Assembly: GCA_029983625.1 (NCBI GenBank)
Contig: JASBZF010000010.1
Coordinates: 1 to 28,744, forward strand
From: Pauljensenia sp.
GTDB taxonomy: Bacteria; Actinomycetota; Actinomycetes; Actinomycetales; Actinomycetaceae
Reading direction: 5' to 3'
DNA: 28,744 nt
Below, in pieces: positions 17,052 to 25,440 of the stretch (the stretch's first letter is position 1; each line of letters begins with the position of its first letter). The translations under genes were made by a program, and so were the position numbers. The notes under the pieces were generated by a model. That model did not search any database, was not told the DNA's origin, and worked only from the letters and a program-made list of their open reading frames with translations.

Positions 17052-18188
17052 TCAGATGCCAAAGCGAATCGGCATGAGGAGGTAACGGAAGGTCGAAACT
17101 TCCCCTTCGTCAGCTTTTGTTTGCCCGGTCATCACAGCTGGCTTGTTCGCATCCGTGAATCCGAAACGCACATAATCGGTGTCCATGACGGCTAATCCGT
17201 CAAGGAGGAACTGCGGATTAAAAGCGGTGGTGATTTCTTCGCCGTACAGGGTCGCGTCAATTGCTTCGCGGGCCTGAGCGTTTTCACCTTGACCTGCTTC
17301 GAGGACGAGGTGGCCTTCAGTGAAGGATAGGCGCACGGAAGTTTTACGTTCGGCGACAAGGGCCATGCGTTTGACAGCTTCGAGGAGGGCGTGACGATCA
17401 CATACCGCCTGAATCGGCGTGGCTTCGGGGAAAAGCCTACGCACCGGCGGGTAGTCGCCATCCATCAAGGTTGAAGTCGTGCGGCGTTGCGCAGCGCTAA
17501 AACCGATGAGCGAAGGCGAGCCGGGCTGGTTGTCATTGGAAATACCGAGGGTCACTTTTGTGCCCGAAGTCATTGATTTTGCGACATCTTGAAGAATACG
17601 GGCTTTGACTAAAGCGATCTGAGTGATCGAAGGATCGGCGGGTTCCCATGTGAGTTCGCGCATTGCCAGGCGGTAGCGGTCGGTCGCAAGCAAAGTCATG
17701 CCTTCGCCGTCGATTTCGATCCTCACACCGGTCAGCAGTGGAAGGGTGTCATCTTTTGAGGCGGCAATGCAGACTTGAGCAACGGCTTGAGCGAGGACCT
17801 GCGAATCAATTGCGCCGGTCGTTTCCGGCTGTGCAGGCAGTAGGGGGTATTCCTCGATCGGCATGACGGCGAGCATGAAGCGCGAGGAACCGCAGCTCAG
17901 CTTTACTTTCGTGTCTTCGAGTTCAAAAGTGACCGGCTTGGACGGTAAAGATTTAGAGATATCGGCAAGGAGCTTGCCGGAAACGAGGACATCACCGGGT
18001 TCTTCAACGGTCGCAGGGATCGTAGAGTTTGCCGAAACCTCGTAGTCAAAAGAGGAGAGTTGAAGTTCTTCAGCGGCGGCGTGGATGCGCACACCTGCGA
18101 GGATCGGACTGGCTGGACGCGCAGGAAGGGCCCTTGCGGTCCAAGACACTGCCTCGGCGAGGACATCGCGAGCGACGGTGAACTTCAT
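17052..18188 (-). CDS. dnaN: DNA polymerase III sliding clamp (beta subunit)
   Basis: This 378-residue protein is the beta clamp; two copies ring DNA and tether the polymerase. The three repeated clamp domains are visible: the first begins MKFTVARDVLAEAVSWTARALP, the second carries the LLTGVRIEIDGEGMTLLATDRYRLA signature, and the third ends with the hydrophobic YLLMPIRFGI-type C-terminus (LLMPIR is the conserved tail). The ATG at 18188 follows a weakly purine-rich leader. It is separated from dnaA by a 460-base region of DnaA boxes, as in other actinobacteria. Confidence 0.96.
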   Translation of the reverse strand: MKFTVARDVLAEAVSWTARALPARPASPILAGVRIHAAAEELQLSSFDYEVSANSTIPATVEEPGDVLVSGKLLADISKSLPSKPVTFELEDTKVKLSCGSSRFMLAVMPIEEYPLLPAQPETTGAIDSQVLAQAVAQVCIAASKDDTLPLLTGVRIEIDGEGMTLLATDRYRLAMRELTWEPADPSITQIALVKARILQDVAKSMTSGTKVTLGISNDNQPGSPSLIGFSAAQRRTTSTLMDGDYPPVRRLFPEATPIQAVCDRHALLEAVKRMALVAERKTSVRLSFTEGHLVLEAGQGENAQAREAIDATLYGEEITTAFNPQFLLDGLAVMDTDYVRFGFTDANKPAVMTGQTKADEGEVSTFRYLLMPIRFGI

Positions 18189-18648
18189 TCCAGCCTCCGT
18201 GAAGGTTTGACGATACGCCGTCTCACTCTACCTTCCTGAGCGGATAAACGTTAGTCGATCACTTCAGAACATCACCTTCAGTGCCGAGGGCGGGACACAC
18301 TTTCCAAAAGAGTGCGAAAGACTCTTCGTGGGTCCAGGTGCTGATGTCGGTGGTTTCGCGTCATTTGAAAATGACAAAAACTTGTCATCATCAGGGGTGT
18401 GGATTCTGTGGAAACAAGAGTTTTTCACCGTTCTAGAGCCGATAAGTAGTGTTCATGTTTCCGGGGATGAATATGGGGATTCGTCACGAGTGACTGTGGA
18501 AAGCAAAAAATGCGATGACGCGATGTCCACAGATGCACCGCGTCAATCCCCACAGTGGGAAGGTGGATTCACCGCACTATTCACAGGAGATGTGGACGAG
18601 AGGGAGAAGCCGCGATGTGTAAAGCGAACGCGGATCAGTACCTGCCTG
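18189..18648. other. Candidate oriC, dnaA-dnaN intergenic region
   Basis: This 460-base gap has no gene and is placed where actinobacterial oriC normally lies. Near-consensus DnaA boxes are GAATCCACA (complement, 18398-18406) and, directly abutting it, GTTTCCACA (complement, 18407-18415). Others are CTTTCCACA (complement, 18495-18503), ATGTCCACA (18523-18531) and TCGTCCACA (complement, 18591-18599). An A/T-rich segment with overlapping inverted repeats (18361-18388) could be the unwinding element. Box density and location support the call; the boxes are degenerate, and the dnaA-rpmH gap has better ones. Confidence 0.65.
18361..18388. repeat. Overlapping inverted repeats in the A/T-rich part of the origin region
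   Basis: TCATTT-GA-AAATGA (18361-18374) and ATGACAA-AAAC-TTGTCAT (18371-18388) are both perfect and share ATGA. The shared arm could pair left or right, giving two alternative cruciforms or hairpins in one strand. Confidence 0.55.
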
Positions 18649-20172
18649 TTATGAGCCGCGCGCAGCCTTTTTGATCCGATTCGTCAGCTCTGACACATGG
18701 TTGAAGGTCTCTCGTTTTTCCTTCATCTGAGCAAGGATCTTCTTATTCGCATGGATGACGGTCGTATGGTCGCGACCAAAGGCCTGTCCAATCTTCGGTA
18801 GGGACAGGTCGGTCAATTCCCTACACAGATACATCGCGATTTGACGGGCTTCGACGACGTGACGCGAACGGTCAGTTGAGCAGAGCTGGTCGATCGTCAC
18901 TCCAAAATAGGCCGCACATTGACCCATGATGAGTGAAATCGTAATTTCGTTGTCATCGGGATCTGAGACATAGTCTTTGAGCATCATTTCAGCAAGGGCC
19001 AGGTCAACCCTTTCTTTCGTCAGGTTTGCGTAGGCAACGACACGGACGAGGGCGCCTTCAAGCTCTCGGATGTTTGAGGAGATCCGCGAAGCGATGAACT
19101 CGAAGACTTCCGGCTGTATTTCGAGGGCGTCCGTTGCGGCTTTCTTCTGAAGGATCGCGATGCGGGTCTCAAGGTCTGGTGGTTGGACATCAACGAGAAG
19201 CCCTGAACCAAAGCGTGAGGTCAGGCGCTCTTCAAAGCCGTTGAGATAGTTCGGATGCACATCCGAGGTCACGACGATCTGCTTATTGGCTTCGTAGAGG
19301 GCATTGAACGTGTGGAAGAAGCCTTCCATCGTTTGTTCTTTGTCGCCGATGAACTGAATGTCGTCGATGAGGAGGATATCGAGTTCACGGTATCGCCTGT
19401 GGAAGGCTTCGACCTGTGAGTTGTCTGTTTTGTTCAGACGGATCGCATTAATGAACTCGTTGGTGAACTCTTCGGAGTTGACGTAGCGGACCTTGAGTTT
19501 TGGGTAGAGCGAGAGGGCGTAGTGGCCGATCGCATGAAGAAGGTGGGTTTTGCCCAGACCGGAATCGCCGTAGATAAAAAGAGGATTGAAGGTACTTCCC
19601 GGCGATTCAGAAGCAGCGAGTGCTGCGGCGTGGGCGAATCGATTCGAAGGGCCGATGACGAAAGTGTCGAAGGTGTACTTCGGATTGAGTCGGGTCTGTG
19701 TTCCATCGACTGCAGGAGAAGAAGACATCTGAGAGTGGTGGACAAAGGATGATGCCTCATGCGGTGTGTGCGTCACATGGGCTGTGCGTGTCTTGTCCTC
19801 ACCCTGTTCGTGGTGGTCCTGTTTGTGTTGGGGCATCGAGGTGCCGCGCTGTTTCACAGGGTCTTCGCAGGGCTCGGATGAGGGTTCAGAGTCTTCTTCA
19901 TTCAGACTGACACTGAGCGCAGGATTAACGGTGATTGCGATGCGGATCTCGCGTCCTAAGGTTGCTGAAAGAGCCTTCGCGACCTCGGCATTCGCTTTGG
20001 CTTCGATCCACGCTTTCGTGAAATCGGAGGGGACGGCGAGCAAGATCGTGCCTTCGATGTCACCGAGGGCCTTGGCGGAGCGCAGATAGGTTGAGGCCGC
20101 AGGGCCGAGATGATCTGTGGAAATGGTGTCGAGTGCTTGCTTCCAGGCATCGTCCAGTGATGTCGTCTCCAC
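18649..20172 (-). CDS. dnaA: Chromosomal replication initiator DnaA
   Basis: This is a 507-residue DnaA. Domain I (about 1-85) begins with a GTG start and LDDAWKQALDTIS. Domain II (about 90-165) is a disordered linker rich in His, Gln and Ser. The AAA+ domain has Walker A GDSGLGKTHLLHAIG and Walker B DILLIDDIQFI, and ends with an intact arginine-finger region (FEERLTSRFGSG). Domain IV carries the DNA-binding signature GQAFGRDHTTVIHANKKI. The GTG at 20172 follows GAGGA by about eight bases. DnaA-box clusters lie on both sides of the gene, consistent with autoregulation. Confidence 0.97.
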   Translation of the reverse strand: METTSLDDAWKQALDTISTDHLGPAASTYLRSAKALGDIEGTILLAVPSDFTKAWIEAKANAEVAKALSATLGREIRIAITVNPALSVSLNEEDSEPSSEPCEDPVKQRGTSMPQHKQDHHEQGEDKTRTAHVTHTPHEASSFVHHSQMSSSPAVDGTQTRLNPKYTFDTFVIGPSNRFAHAAALAASESPGSTFNPLFIYGDSGLGKTHLLHAIGHYALSLYPKLKVRYVNSEEFTNEFINAIRLNKTDNSQVEAFHRRYRELDILLIDDIQFIGDKEQTMEGFFHTFNALYEANKQIVVTSDVHPNYLNGFEERLTSRFGSGLLVDVQPPDLETRIAILQKKAATDALEIQPEVFEFIASRISSNIRELEGALVRVVAYANLTKERVDLALAEMMLKDYVSDPDDNEITISLIMGQCAAYFGVTIDQLCSTDRSRHVVEARQIAMYLCRELTDLSLPKIGQAFGRDHTTVIHANKKILAQMKEKRETFNHVSELTNRIKKAARGS

Positions 20173-20476
20173 GGTCCGTCCTCACGATACTTTGTGTGAT
20201 GTCACTCATCGAATGGGGGAGTTATCCACAGCATCCGATCGTCTGCCACTGTAGCTGTCCCCAGTGTAATTCACAGCTTGGGGATGAAACTGTGGAAGAA
20301 AGCCTACGAATCACATACGTGTAGTTACAAGGGCGGCGCTGCGCGGTAAAGCCAAAAGGTCAGATTCCACAGGCATGTGGAGAGAAAGTGCGAATTCACA
20401 GGTGTGGACGACATTGACTCACAGAGAATTCCACAGGTGTGGATACAGTGATTTGCTCACATACCAGGAAATGACA
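20173..20476. other. dnaA-rpmH intergenic region with modular DnaA boxes
   Basis: No gene is seen. It holds one exact box, TTATCCACA (20222-20230). Further boxes are TCTTCCACA (complement, 20291-20299), GATTCCACA (20363-20371), TGTGGAGAG (20376-20384), TGTGGACGA (20403-20411), AATTCCACA (20427-20435) and GTATCCACA (complement, 20438-20446). The last five are arranged as three inverted modules of the form ATTC(C)ACAGG-TGTGGA. It may be part of a bipartite oriC and/or control dnaA and rpmH transcription. Confidence 0.6.
20363..20446. repeat. Three head-to-head DnaA-box modules
   Basis: GATTCCACAGGCATGTGGA (20363-20381), AATTCACAGGTGTGGA (20393-20408) and AATTCCACAGGTGTGGA (20427-20443) are near-identical. 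In each, two DnaA half-boxes face each other across a GG core. Confidence 0.65.
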
Positions 20477-20505
20477 TTGACTCGCGTCCCTTAGAGCTCT
20501 AACCT
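20477..20505 (+). promoter_or_regulatory. Promoter of the rpmH-rnpA-yidD-yidC operon
   Basis: TTGACT and TAACCT are separated by exactly 17 bases, an almost canonical primary-sigma promoter. It lies about 125 bases before rpmH, just after the last DnaA box. The 11-base word GACATTGACTC that contains the -35 element also occurs at 20410-20420, where no -10 follows. Confidence 0.7.
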
Positions 20506-20631
20506 GATTTCTTGTCTGTGCCCGTTTCTTCGGGTACGCCATCGACTCCTGCGCGAAACAATCGCGGTGGAGTTACACCACACGAACGATGAGCGGGAGT
20601 TTTCGGCCCGCTCCCGCCGAGGAGAACTGCA

Positions 20632-20772
20632 GTGACCACCAAGCGGACCTACCAGCCGAACAACCGTCGTCGCGCTAAGACGCACGGATTCCGTCTTCGC
20701 ATGAGCACCCGCGCCGGCCGCGCCATTCTGGCCGCACGCCGCCGCAAGGGCCGCGCCAAGCTGTCCGCCTGA
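20632..20772 (+). CDS. rpmH: 50S ribosomal protein L34
   Basis: This 46-residue, very basic protein starts with GTG behind GAGGAG. It reads KRTYQPNNRRRAKTHGFRLR, then MSTRAGRAILAARRRKGRAKLSA, the textbook L34 sequence and length. L34 is a late-assembling 50S protein. It is the first gene of the rpmH-rnpA-yidD-yidC cluster, divergent from dnaA, and is followed 10 bases later by rnpA. An untranslated leader of roughly 120 bases lies between its promoter and the GTG. Confidence 0.96.
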   Translation: MTTKRTYQPNNRRRAKTHGFRLRMSTRAGRAILAARRRKGRAKLSA

Positions 20773-20782
20773 GACTGCGCTG

Positions 20783-21136
20783 GTGCTGCCTCGCGCACAC
20801 CGGATGGTCGATCCTCAGGATTTCCGACAAACCTTCCGTCAAGGAACGCGAGCTGGAAATCAGATACTGATCGTCCACGCACGAACCGACGAGGAGCGCA
20901 ATGATCGCCTCGTCGGTTTCGTCGTGCCTAAAAGAGAGATCAAACGGGCAACGAAGCGCAATCGAGTCAAAAGGCAGCTCCGACACCTCATGCGCGATCG
21001 CCTCGACTCCATTCCCGAGGGCGGACGTATCGTTGTGAGAGCAAGCGGGAAAGCATTTGGCTGCACATCCTTAGAGCTGGCTACTCACCTGGATTCGGCA
21101 CTTGCGAGAGCCTGGAAGCGCTGGGAATCACAATGA
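20783..21136 (+). CDS. rnpA: Ribonuclease P protein component
   Basis: This 117-residue basic protein starts with GTG and the usual LPRAHRMVDPQDF opening. The RNR motif region is clear: VVPKREIKRATKRNRVKRQLRHLMR (K-RNR-KR-LR pattern). RnpA binds the catalytic RNA and pre-tRNA leader to remove 5' ends. Its stop overlaps the yidD start (ATGA), so translation is coupled. Confidence 0.95.
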   Translation: MLPRAHRMVDPQDFRQTFRQGTRAGNQILIVHARTDEERNDRLVGFVVPKREIKRATKRNRVKRQLRHLMRDRLDSIPEGGRIVVRASGKAFGCTSLELATHLDSALARAWKRWESQ

Positions 21137-21576
21137 ACACCCCGGTGCGCAGCATCGAGACCATTCGACGCACGCGGAGACGACCTGTGAGTCGGATCCT
21201 CATTTTTCCGATCCGCCTCTATCGTCGATTCATCTCACCGATGATCGCTCCGCGATGCCGCTATGCGCCAACATGTTCGGCCTACACAATCGAAGCTATC
21301 GAAGTTCACGGACCAATCAAAGGGATTCTCCTTGGAACATGGAGAATCATACGATGCAATCCCTGGAGCTTAGGCGGCGTTGACCGTGTACCCCCTCAAG
21401 GGCACTGGAAGCCAGAGCCTTGGATACCCCCTCAGGATTGGGCGGGTCATGCAAGCGACATTGTGAGGCCAACCCCGATGGGGCTTGAACCTCTCCTGGG
21501 CGAGAATGCGGGTTCCGCCCTCGTCCTCGAAAACCTTCCGGCGAAGGCCGGACGATCACGCGCACGGCGCGCGTAA
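21133..21576 (+). CDS. yidD: Membrane protein insertion efficiency factor YidD
   Basis: The 147-residue protein contains the short YidD domain: LIFPIRLYRRFISP, then the cysteine motif PRCRYAPTCSAYTIEAI, then GILLGTWRIIRCNPWSLGG. YidD is a small inner-membrane-associated protein that helps YidC-dependent insertion. Here the domain ends near residue 85, and the remaining 60 or so residues are an unconserved tail rich in Pro, Gly and Ala. The ATG overlaps the rnpA stop, and yidC follows 20 bases later. Confidence 0.93.
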   Translation: MNTPVRSIETIRRTRRRPVSRILIFPIRLYRRFISPMIAPRCRYAPTCSAYTIEAIEVHGPIKGILLGTWRIIRCNPWSLGGVDRVPPQGHWKPEPWIPPQDWAGHASDIVRPTPMGLEPLLGENAGSALVLENLPAKAGRSRARRA

Positions 21577-21596
21577 ATGCTTGAAGGAGCACATGC

Positions 21597-22940
21597 ATGT
21601 TCGACAAGATCATTCACCCCTTCGCCGTGGCTGTGGCGTGGGTCTGGGTGAAGATCCACGACTTCCTCGTCCTGCTCGGATTCACATCCGGTTCCGGCGT
21701 AGCCTGGGTCATTTCAATTATTCTTCTGACCTTGATCGTGCGCGTCGCGATCGTGCCTCTTTTCCTCAAGCAGATTAAGAGTTCGCGAGCCATGCAGGCC
21801 GTCCAGCCTGAGATGCAGCGTATTCAAGCAAAATACAAGGGCAAGAAAGATCAGGTCTCTCGTCAAAAACAGATGGAAGAGACCCAGGCCCTGTACAAGA
21901 AGTACAAGGTCAGCCCCTTTGCTTCCTGCTTCCCTCTCCTCGTTCAGATGCCGATCCTCTTTGCGATGTATCGTGCGATCTACGCCATTAAAGACCTCGC
22001 TGCGGGCACCTACAAGTACGCTGATATTGAGACCGACCACCTCGGGCCGATCAACCAAGAAGTCGCAAGCGCGATCAACGATTCCACCGTCTTTGGGGTA
22101 CGTCTTTCCCACACGATCACTTCGGGAGACGGAACTTCGGCGGTTATTGTTTTTGTTCTCTTCATCATCATCATGATGGCGCTCATGTTCTACTCCATGC
22201 GAATGTCGATGGTAAAGAACATGCCTCCCGCTGTGAACGCGAACAATCCGCTCGTCCAGTCACAAAAGACGATGCTCTACATAATGCCGCTCATGTATCT
22301 CATTTCTGGCGCTTTCTTCCAGATGGGTGTGCTTGTCTACATGATTACCGGTTCTGTCTGGGCAATCGGCCAGTCCTACTGGACCATTAAAGTCATGCCG
22401 ACTCCCGGTGCTCCCGCATATCAAGAGCTCGTCGCCAAGCGCTATGCGAAATACAGTCAGTGGGCTAAGCCTTTCTTTGCTGACTACGATCTAGCTCGCG
22501 CCTCCTTGCCGTCCTCGGCTGAGGATCCGAATGTGATCGCCTTGAATGAAAAGACCTTCCTTGATGCGGCGAAACGAGCGAAAGCTCAAAAAGTTGCCAC
22601 CGATTTCCCCGCGTCGATGACAGCTGGGGACAAAGTTTCTGTGCTGCGCACCCTCGCTGTGCAAGAGTGGAACACTCTTCCTGACGAAGTGTGGATGCGC
22701 GGAGTGAAAGAAGCCACCGCAAAAGCTGAGGAACGTCGCATCCAGCAAGCAAAACGCGAACAACACAAGAAGAAAATGTCTCGCGAAGAACGACTTGCCG
22801 AGGCCGAACGTCAGCGCGCACGCGAAGCACGCAAGCAAGCGGCGAACCAGAATCCTACTCACAGCGCCGAAGATCTTGAACGCCGCCGCCAAGAACGCCG
22901 ACGTGCGCGCAGGGAGCAACGCAAAAACAAAGGACAGTGA
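21597..22940 (+). CDS. yidC: Membrane protein insertase YidC/Oxa1
   Basis: The 447-residue protein is a YidC of the short Gram-positive type, without the large periplasmic domain. Hydrophobic helices lie at about 15-30, 35-57 (VISIILLTLIVRVAIVPLFL), 105-125 (PLLVQMPILFAMYRAIYAI), 180-200 and 225-260. The charged hairpin between the second and third helices (about 60-100) is Lys/Gln-rich as in the family. The C-terminal 100 residues are a basic, Lys/Arg/Glu-rich cytoplasmic tail that may contact the ribosome. It inserts membrane proteins alone or with SecYEG. Unlike YidC1 homologues there is no obvious lipobox. Confidence 0.95.
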   Translation: MFDKIIHPFAVAVAWVWVKIHDFLVLLGFTSGSGVAWVISIILLTLIVRVAIVPLFLKQIKSSRAMQAVQPEMQRIQAKYKGKKDQVSRQKQMEETQALYKKYKVSPFASCFPLLVQMPILFAMYRAIYAIKDLAAGTYKYADIETDHLGPINQEVASAINDSTVFGVRLSHTITSGDGTSAVIVFVLFIIIMMALMFYSMRMSMVKNMPPAVNANNPLVQSQKTMLYIMPLMYLISGAFFQMGVLVYMITGSVWAIGQSYWTIKVMPTPGAPAYQELVAKRYAKYSQWAKPFFADYDLARASLPSSAEDPNVIALNEKTFLDAAKRAKAQKVATDFPASMTAGDKVSVLRTLAVQEWNTLPDEVWMRGVKEATAKAEERRIQQAKREQHKKKMSREERLAEAERQRAREARKQAANQNPTHSAEDLERRRQERRRARREQRKNKGQ

Positions 22941-23014
22941 GCCGATTTCGATGAAGCTCTTTCCGCTTCATCGATCCTCAAGACCTCCACACAATCGAGT
23001 TTTGGGAGACCAAG

Positions 23015-23560
23015 ATGACTGACACTCAAAAGGACAAGCTGACGCACCTCGAAGAAGAAGGTGAACTCGCTGCCGACTACCTTGAAGAACTCCTCGACAT
23101 TGCCGACCTCGATGGTGATATCGAAATCGACGTTGAGAACGGAAGGGCCAGCGTAGAGATCGTTTCAGAAGAGCCTTCCGCCCTCGAAAGTCTTGTTGGT
23201 GAAAACGGCGATGTTCTCGATGCGCTTCAAGAACTCACACGTCTTGCTGTCCAGACTGAGACCGGTGAGCGTTCGCGTCTTATGCTTGACATCGCTGGTT
23301 TTAGGGCTGAACGCAAGATAGAGCTGCAAGAAATCGCAATGGAAGCGATCGCGCGTTTGCGTGCAAGCGGAAACTCTCAGCGTCTGGATCCGATGAATCC
23401 TTTTGAGCGCAAGGTGTGCCATGACGTCGTAGCTCGTGAGGGTTTCGTCTCCGAATCCGAAGGTGTTGAGCCTTATCGTCGCGTGGTGATCCTCGCTGCT
23501 GAAGAAGTGACAGAAGAAGAAAGCGATGAGGAAACCAAAGCGGAAGTCAATGAGGCGTGA
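23015..23560 (+). CDS. khpB: Jag-type KH/R3H RNA-binding protein
   Basis: The 181-residue protein has a KH domain (about 55-115, including VGENGDVLDALQELTRLAV) and an R3H domain (about 125-165; NPFERKVCHDVVAREGF...SESEGVEPYRRVVI). The N-terminal jag domain of firmicute SpoIIIJ-associated proteins is absent. The acidic C-terminal tail is typical. It follows yidC in many bacteria and is thought to bind RNA. Its stop overlaps the rsmG GTG (GTGA), so the two are coupled. Confidence 0.92.
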   Translation: MTDTQKDKLTHLEEEGELAADYLEELLDIADLDGDIEIDVENGRASVEIVSEEPSALESLVGENGDVLDALQELTRLAVQTETGERSRLMLDIAGFRAERKIELQEIAMEAIARLRASGNSQRLDPMNPFERKVCHDVVAREGFVSESEGVEPYRRVVILAAEEVTEEESDEETKAEVNEA

Positions 23561-24375
23561 GCACAAAGAAGCTGGGATCGGAATCGACTCTGACGCACGC
23601 TCTACCTTCGGATACTCGGAGTGTAGATGCTAAGGCTGCGAATGCTGAGGATGTTGCTTCCCAGGTTATGAACACAGGGCTTGTGGAGACTGAGCGTGGC
23701 TTTCCTGTGGAGGAAAACGCGAAGAAGGGGCGTCAAGTGGGCGACCCTTTCACTCCTGAGCAGCCAACAGATGAGGTGCGTCGCTTCTTCGGATCTGCTT
23801 TTGCTGATATTGAACATTTTGTTCATATGCTCGAAGAAGAGGGGGAAATCAGAGGACTTGTAGGGCCTCGGGAAATGGAGCGGCTCTGGTCACGTCATGC
23901 GGTGAACTCTGCGGCACTTCTTCCTTTCTTGCCGAGATCGGGGCAGGTTCTTGACATTGGTTCGGGCGCGGGCCTGCCCGGAATCGTGATTGCGATTTGC
24001 CGTCCAGACCTGGATGTTCACCTCGCAGAGCCGATGGCGCGACGCTGTGAATGGCTTTCTGACGTGATCGAAGAGATCGGTCTGGACAATGCCACTGTGC
24101 ATCAGCTACGTGCTGAAGAGCTCCGCGGTAAAGGTCGAGCAGACGTGATTACCGCGCGAGCGGTAGCGAATATGTCGAAGTTGATTCGCATGACAACAAA
24201 ACTCATCGCACCCAAAGGTTCATTGGTGGCACTTAAAGGTCGTCGTGCAGCTCTTGAAGTGCAAGAGGCTGCACGTGAACTCAAGAGTCATCACCTTGTG
24301 GCGAACATCCACGAGGTTCCTTCGATCATGGAAGAAGAATCAACTTTCGTTGTCGTATGCACACGAGAAAAATAG
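23557..24375 (+). CDS. rsmG: 16S rRNA (guanine-N7) methyltransferase RsmG (GidB)
   Basis: This 272-residue protein is a SAM-dependent methyltransferase for G527 of 16S rRNA. Motif I is LDIGSGAGLPGIVIAI (about 129-144); the catalytic core continues with the EPMARRCEWL acidic loop and the ADVITARAVANMSKL stretch. The N-terminal 65 or so residues are an unconserved, Ala/Ser/Glu-rich extension, and RsmG is normally about 205-240 residues. A start nearer residue 38 (MNTGLVETERG) or later is possible, but the GTG overlap with jag favours 23557. Loss of RsmG gives low-level streptomycin resistance in other bacteria. Confidence 0.92.
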   Translation: MSTKKLGSESTLTHALPSDTRSVDAKAANAEDVASQVMNTGLVETERGFPVEENAKKGRQVGDPFTPEQPTDEVRRFFGSAFADIEHFVHMLEEEGEIRGLVGPREMERLWSRHAVNSAALLPFLPRSGQVLDIGSGAGLPGIVIAICRPDLDVHLAEPMARRCEWLSDVIEEIGLDNATVHQLRAEELRGKGRADVITARAVANMSKLIRMTTKLIAPKGSLVALKGRRAALEVQEAARELKSHHLVANIHEVPSIMEEESTFVVVCTREK

Positions 24376-24540
24376 TTTTCACTCTTTTTCTCTGTTCATG
24401 ACTGTTGCTTTTCTTGATTCCTGTTCCTATCTGTTGGATGCGTTTAGTCTCTTATTCACATCTGTCGGGTATGCGTGGGCGAATATGACGGGTGATCCTC
24501 GTAGACTGGACGGGTTGAGATGGAAGGTGGTCCTTTGAGC

Positions 24541-25425
24541 ATGAAATTATCTGATAAGGATTCAACTCCGCTGCTGTCGCAGATGGAGCAGAACATGCGT
24601 GATCGTCGCCTTCTTTCGGATGCCGTATTCGGACGCCCGTCACGTACCCGAGTAATCGCCGTTGCGAATCAAAAGGGTGGGGTCGGTAAGACCACATCGA
24701 CGGTTAATCTTGCTGCCGCTTTGACCGAGGGCGGTCTGAAAGTTCTCGTCATTGATGCAGATGCTCAGGGAAATGCTTCATCAGCGCTCGGTATTGAACA
24801 TTCAGCGGGCACACCTTCGACCTATGACGTTCTTATTGGAGATGAGCAACTTGCACACGTTCTCATCCCCTGCCCGGACCTTGAAGGACTGCTGGTCTGT
24901 CCTGCGACCATTGATCTTTCAGGAGCTGAGATCGAATTAGTCGATCTTCCACGACGCGAATTTCGTTTAGCTGAGGCCTTGAAAGACTTCCTTGCAAGTG
25001 TGCGCGATATTGATGTCGTCCTTATTGACTGCCCTCCTTCTCTTGGACTCGTCACCTTGAATGTAATGGTCGCCGCTGATGAAGTCCTGATTCCGATTCA
25101 AACGGAGTATTACGCGCTTGAGGGCCTGAGTCAGCTGTGGTCAACGATTGATCGTATTCGCTCTGATCTCAATCCTCGCCTTCACGTATCAAGCATGTTA
25201 CTGACGATGTCGGATCGCAGGACACGCTTAAGTGAAGAAGTAGAAGCTGAGGTGCGCGCTCATTTTTCAGATCTCACCTTGGATACGGTGATTCCTCGTT
25301 CGGTGCGCGTATCTGAGGCCCCCTCATATGGCCAGTCGGTCATTACTTACGATCCACGAAACAGCGGAGCTTTAGCCTATAGGAAGGCAGCGCTGGAACT
25401 GAGTCTGCGCCTCGCTCAGTCCTAA
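24541..25425 (+). CDS. parA: Chromosome partitioning ATPase ParA (Soj)
   Basis: This is a chromosomal ParA of about 294 residues. The deviant Walker A motif is NQKGGVGKTTSTVNLA. The second block is VLVIDADAQGNASSALG, and the third has LIDCPPSLGLVTLN with IQTEYYALEGLSQL. It binds ParB-parS complexes and helps move newly copied origins. Starts at 24520 (ATG), 24535 (TTG) and 24541 (ATG) are in frame. The GGAAGGTGG at 24522-24530 suits the last two. It is normally followed directly by parB; here a transposase remnant separates them. The 165-base gap to rsmG shows no clear promoter. Confidence 0.94.
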   Translation: MKLSDKDSTPLLSQMEQNMRDRRLLSDAVFGRPSRTRVIAVANQKGGVGKTTSTVNLAAALTEGGLKVLVIDADAQGNASSALGIEHSAGTPSTYDVLIGDEQLAHVLIPCPDLEGLLVCPATIDLSGAEIELVDLPRREFRLAEALKDFLASVRDIDVVLIDCPPSLGLVTLNVMVAADEVLIPIQTEYYALEGLSQLWSTIDRIRSDLNPRLHVSSMLLTMSDRRTRLSEEVEAEVRAHFSDLTLDTVIPRSVRVSEAPSYGQSVITYDPRNSGALAYRKAALELSLRLAQS

Positions 25426-25440
25426 TAAAAGAACAAGCAG

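Noticed and set aside
24376..24540. Promoter for parA in the rsmG-parA gap
   Set aside because: Several A/T-rich hexamers occur, but no pair with acceptable -35/-10 spacing was found.
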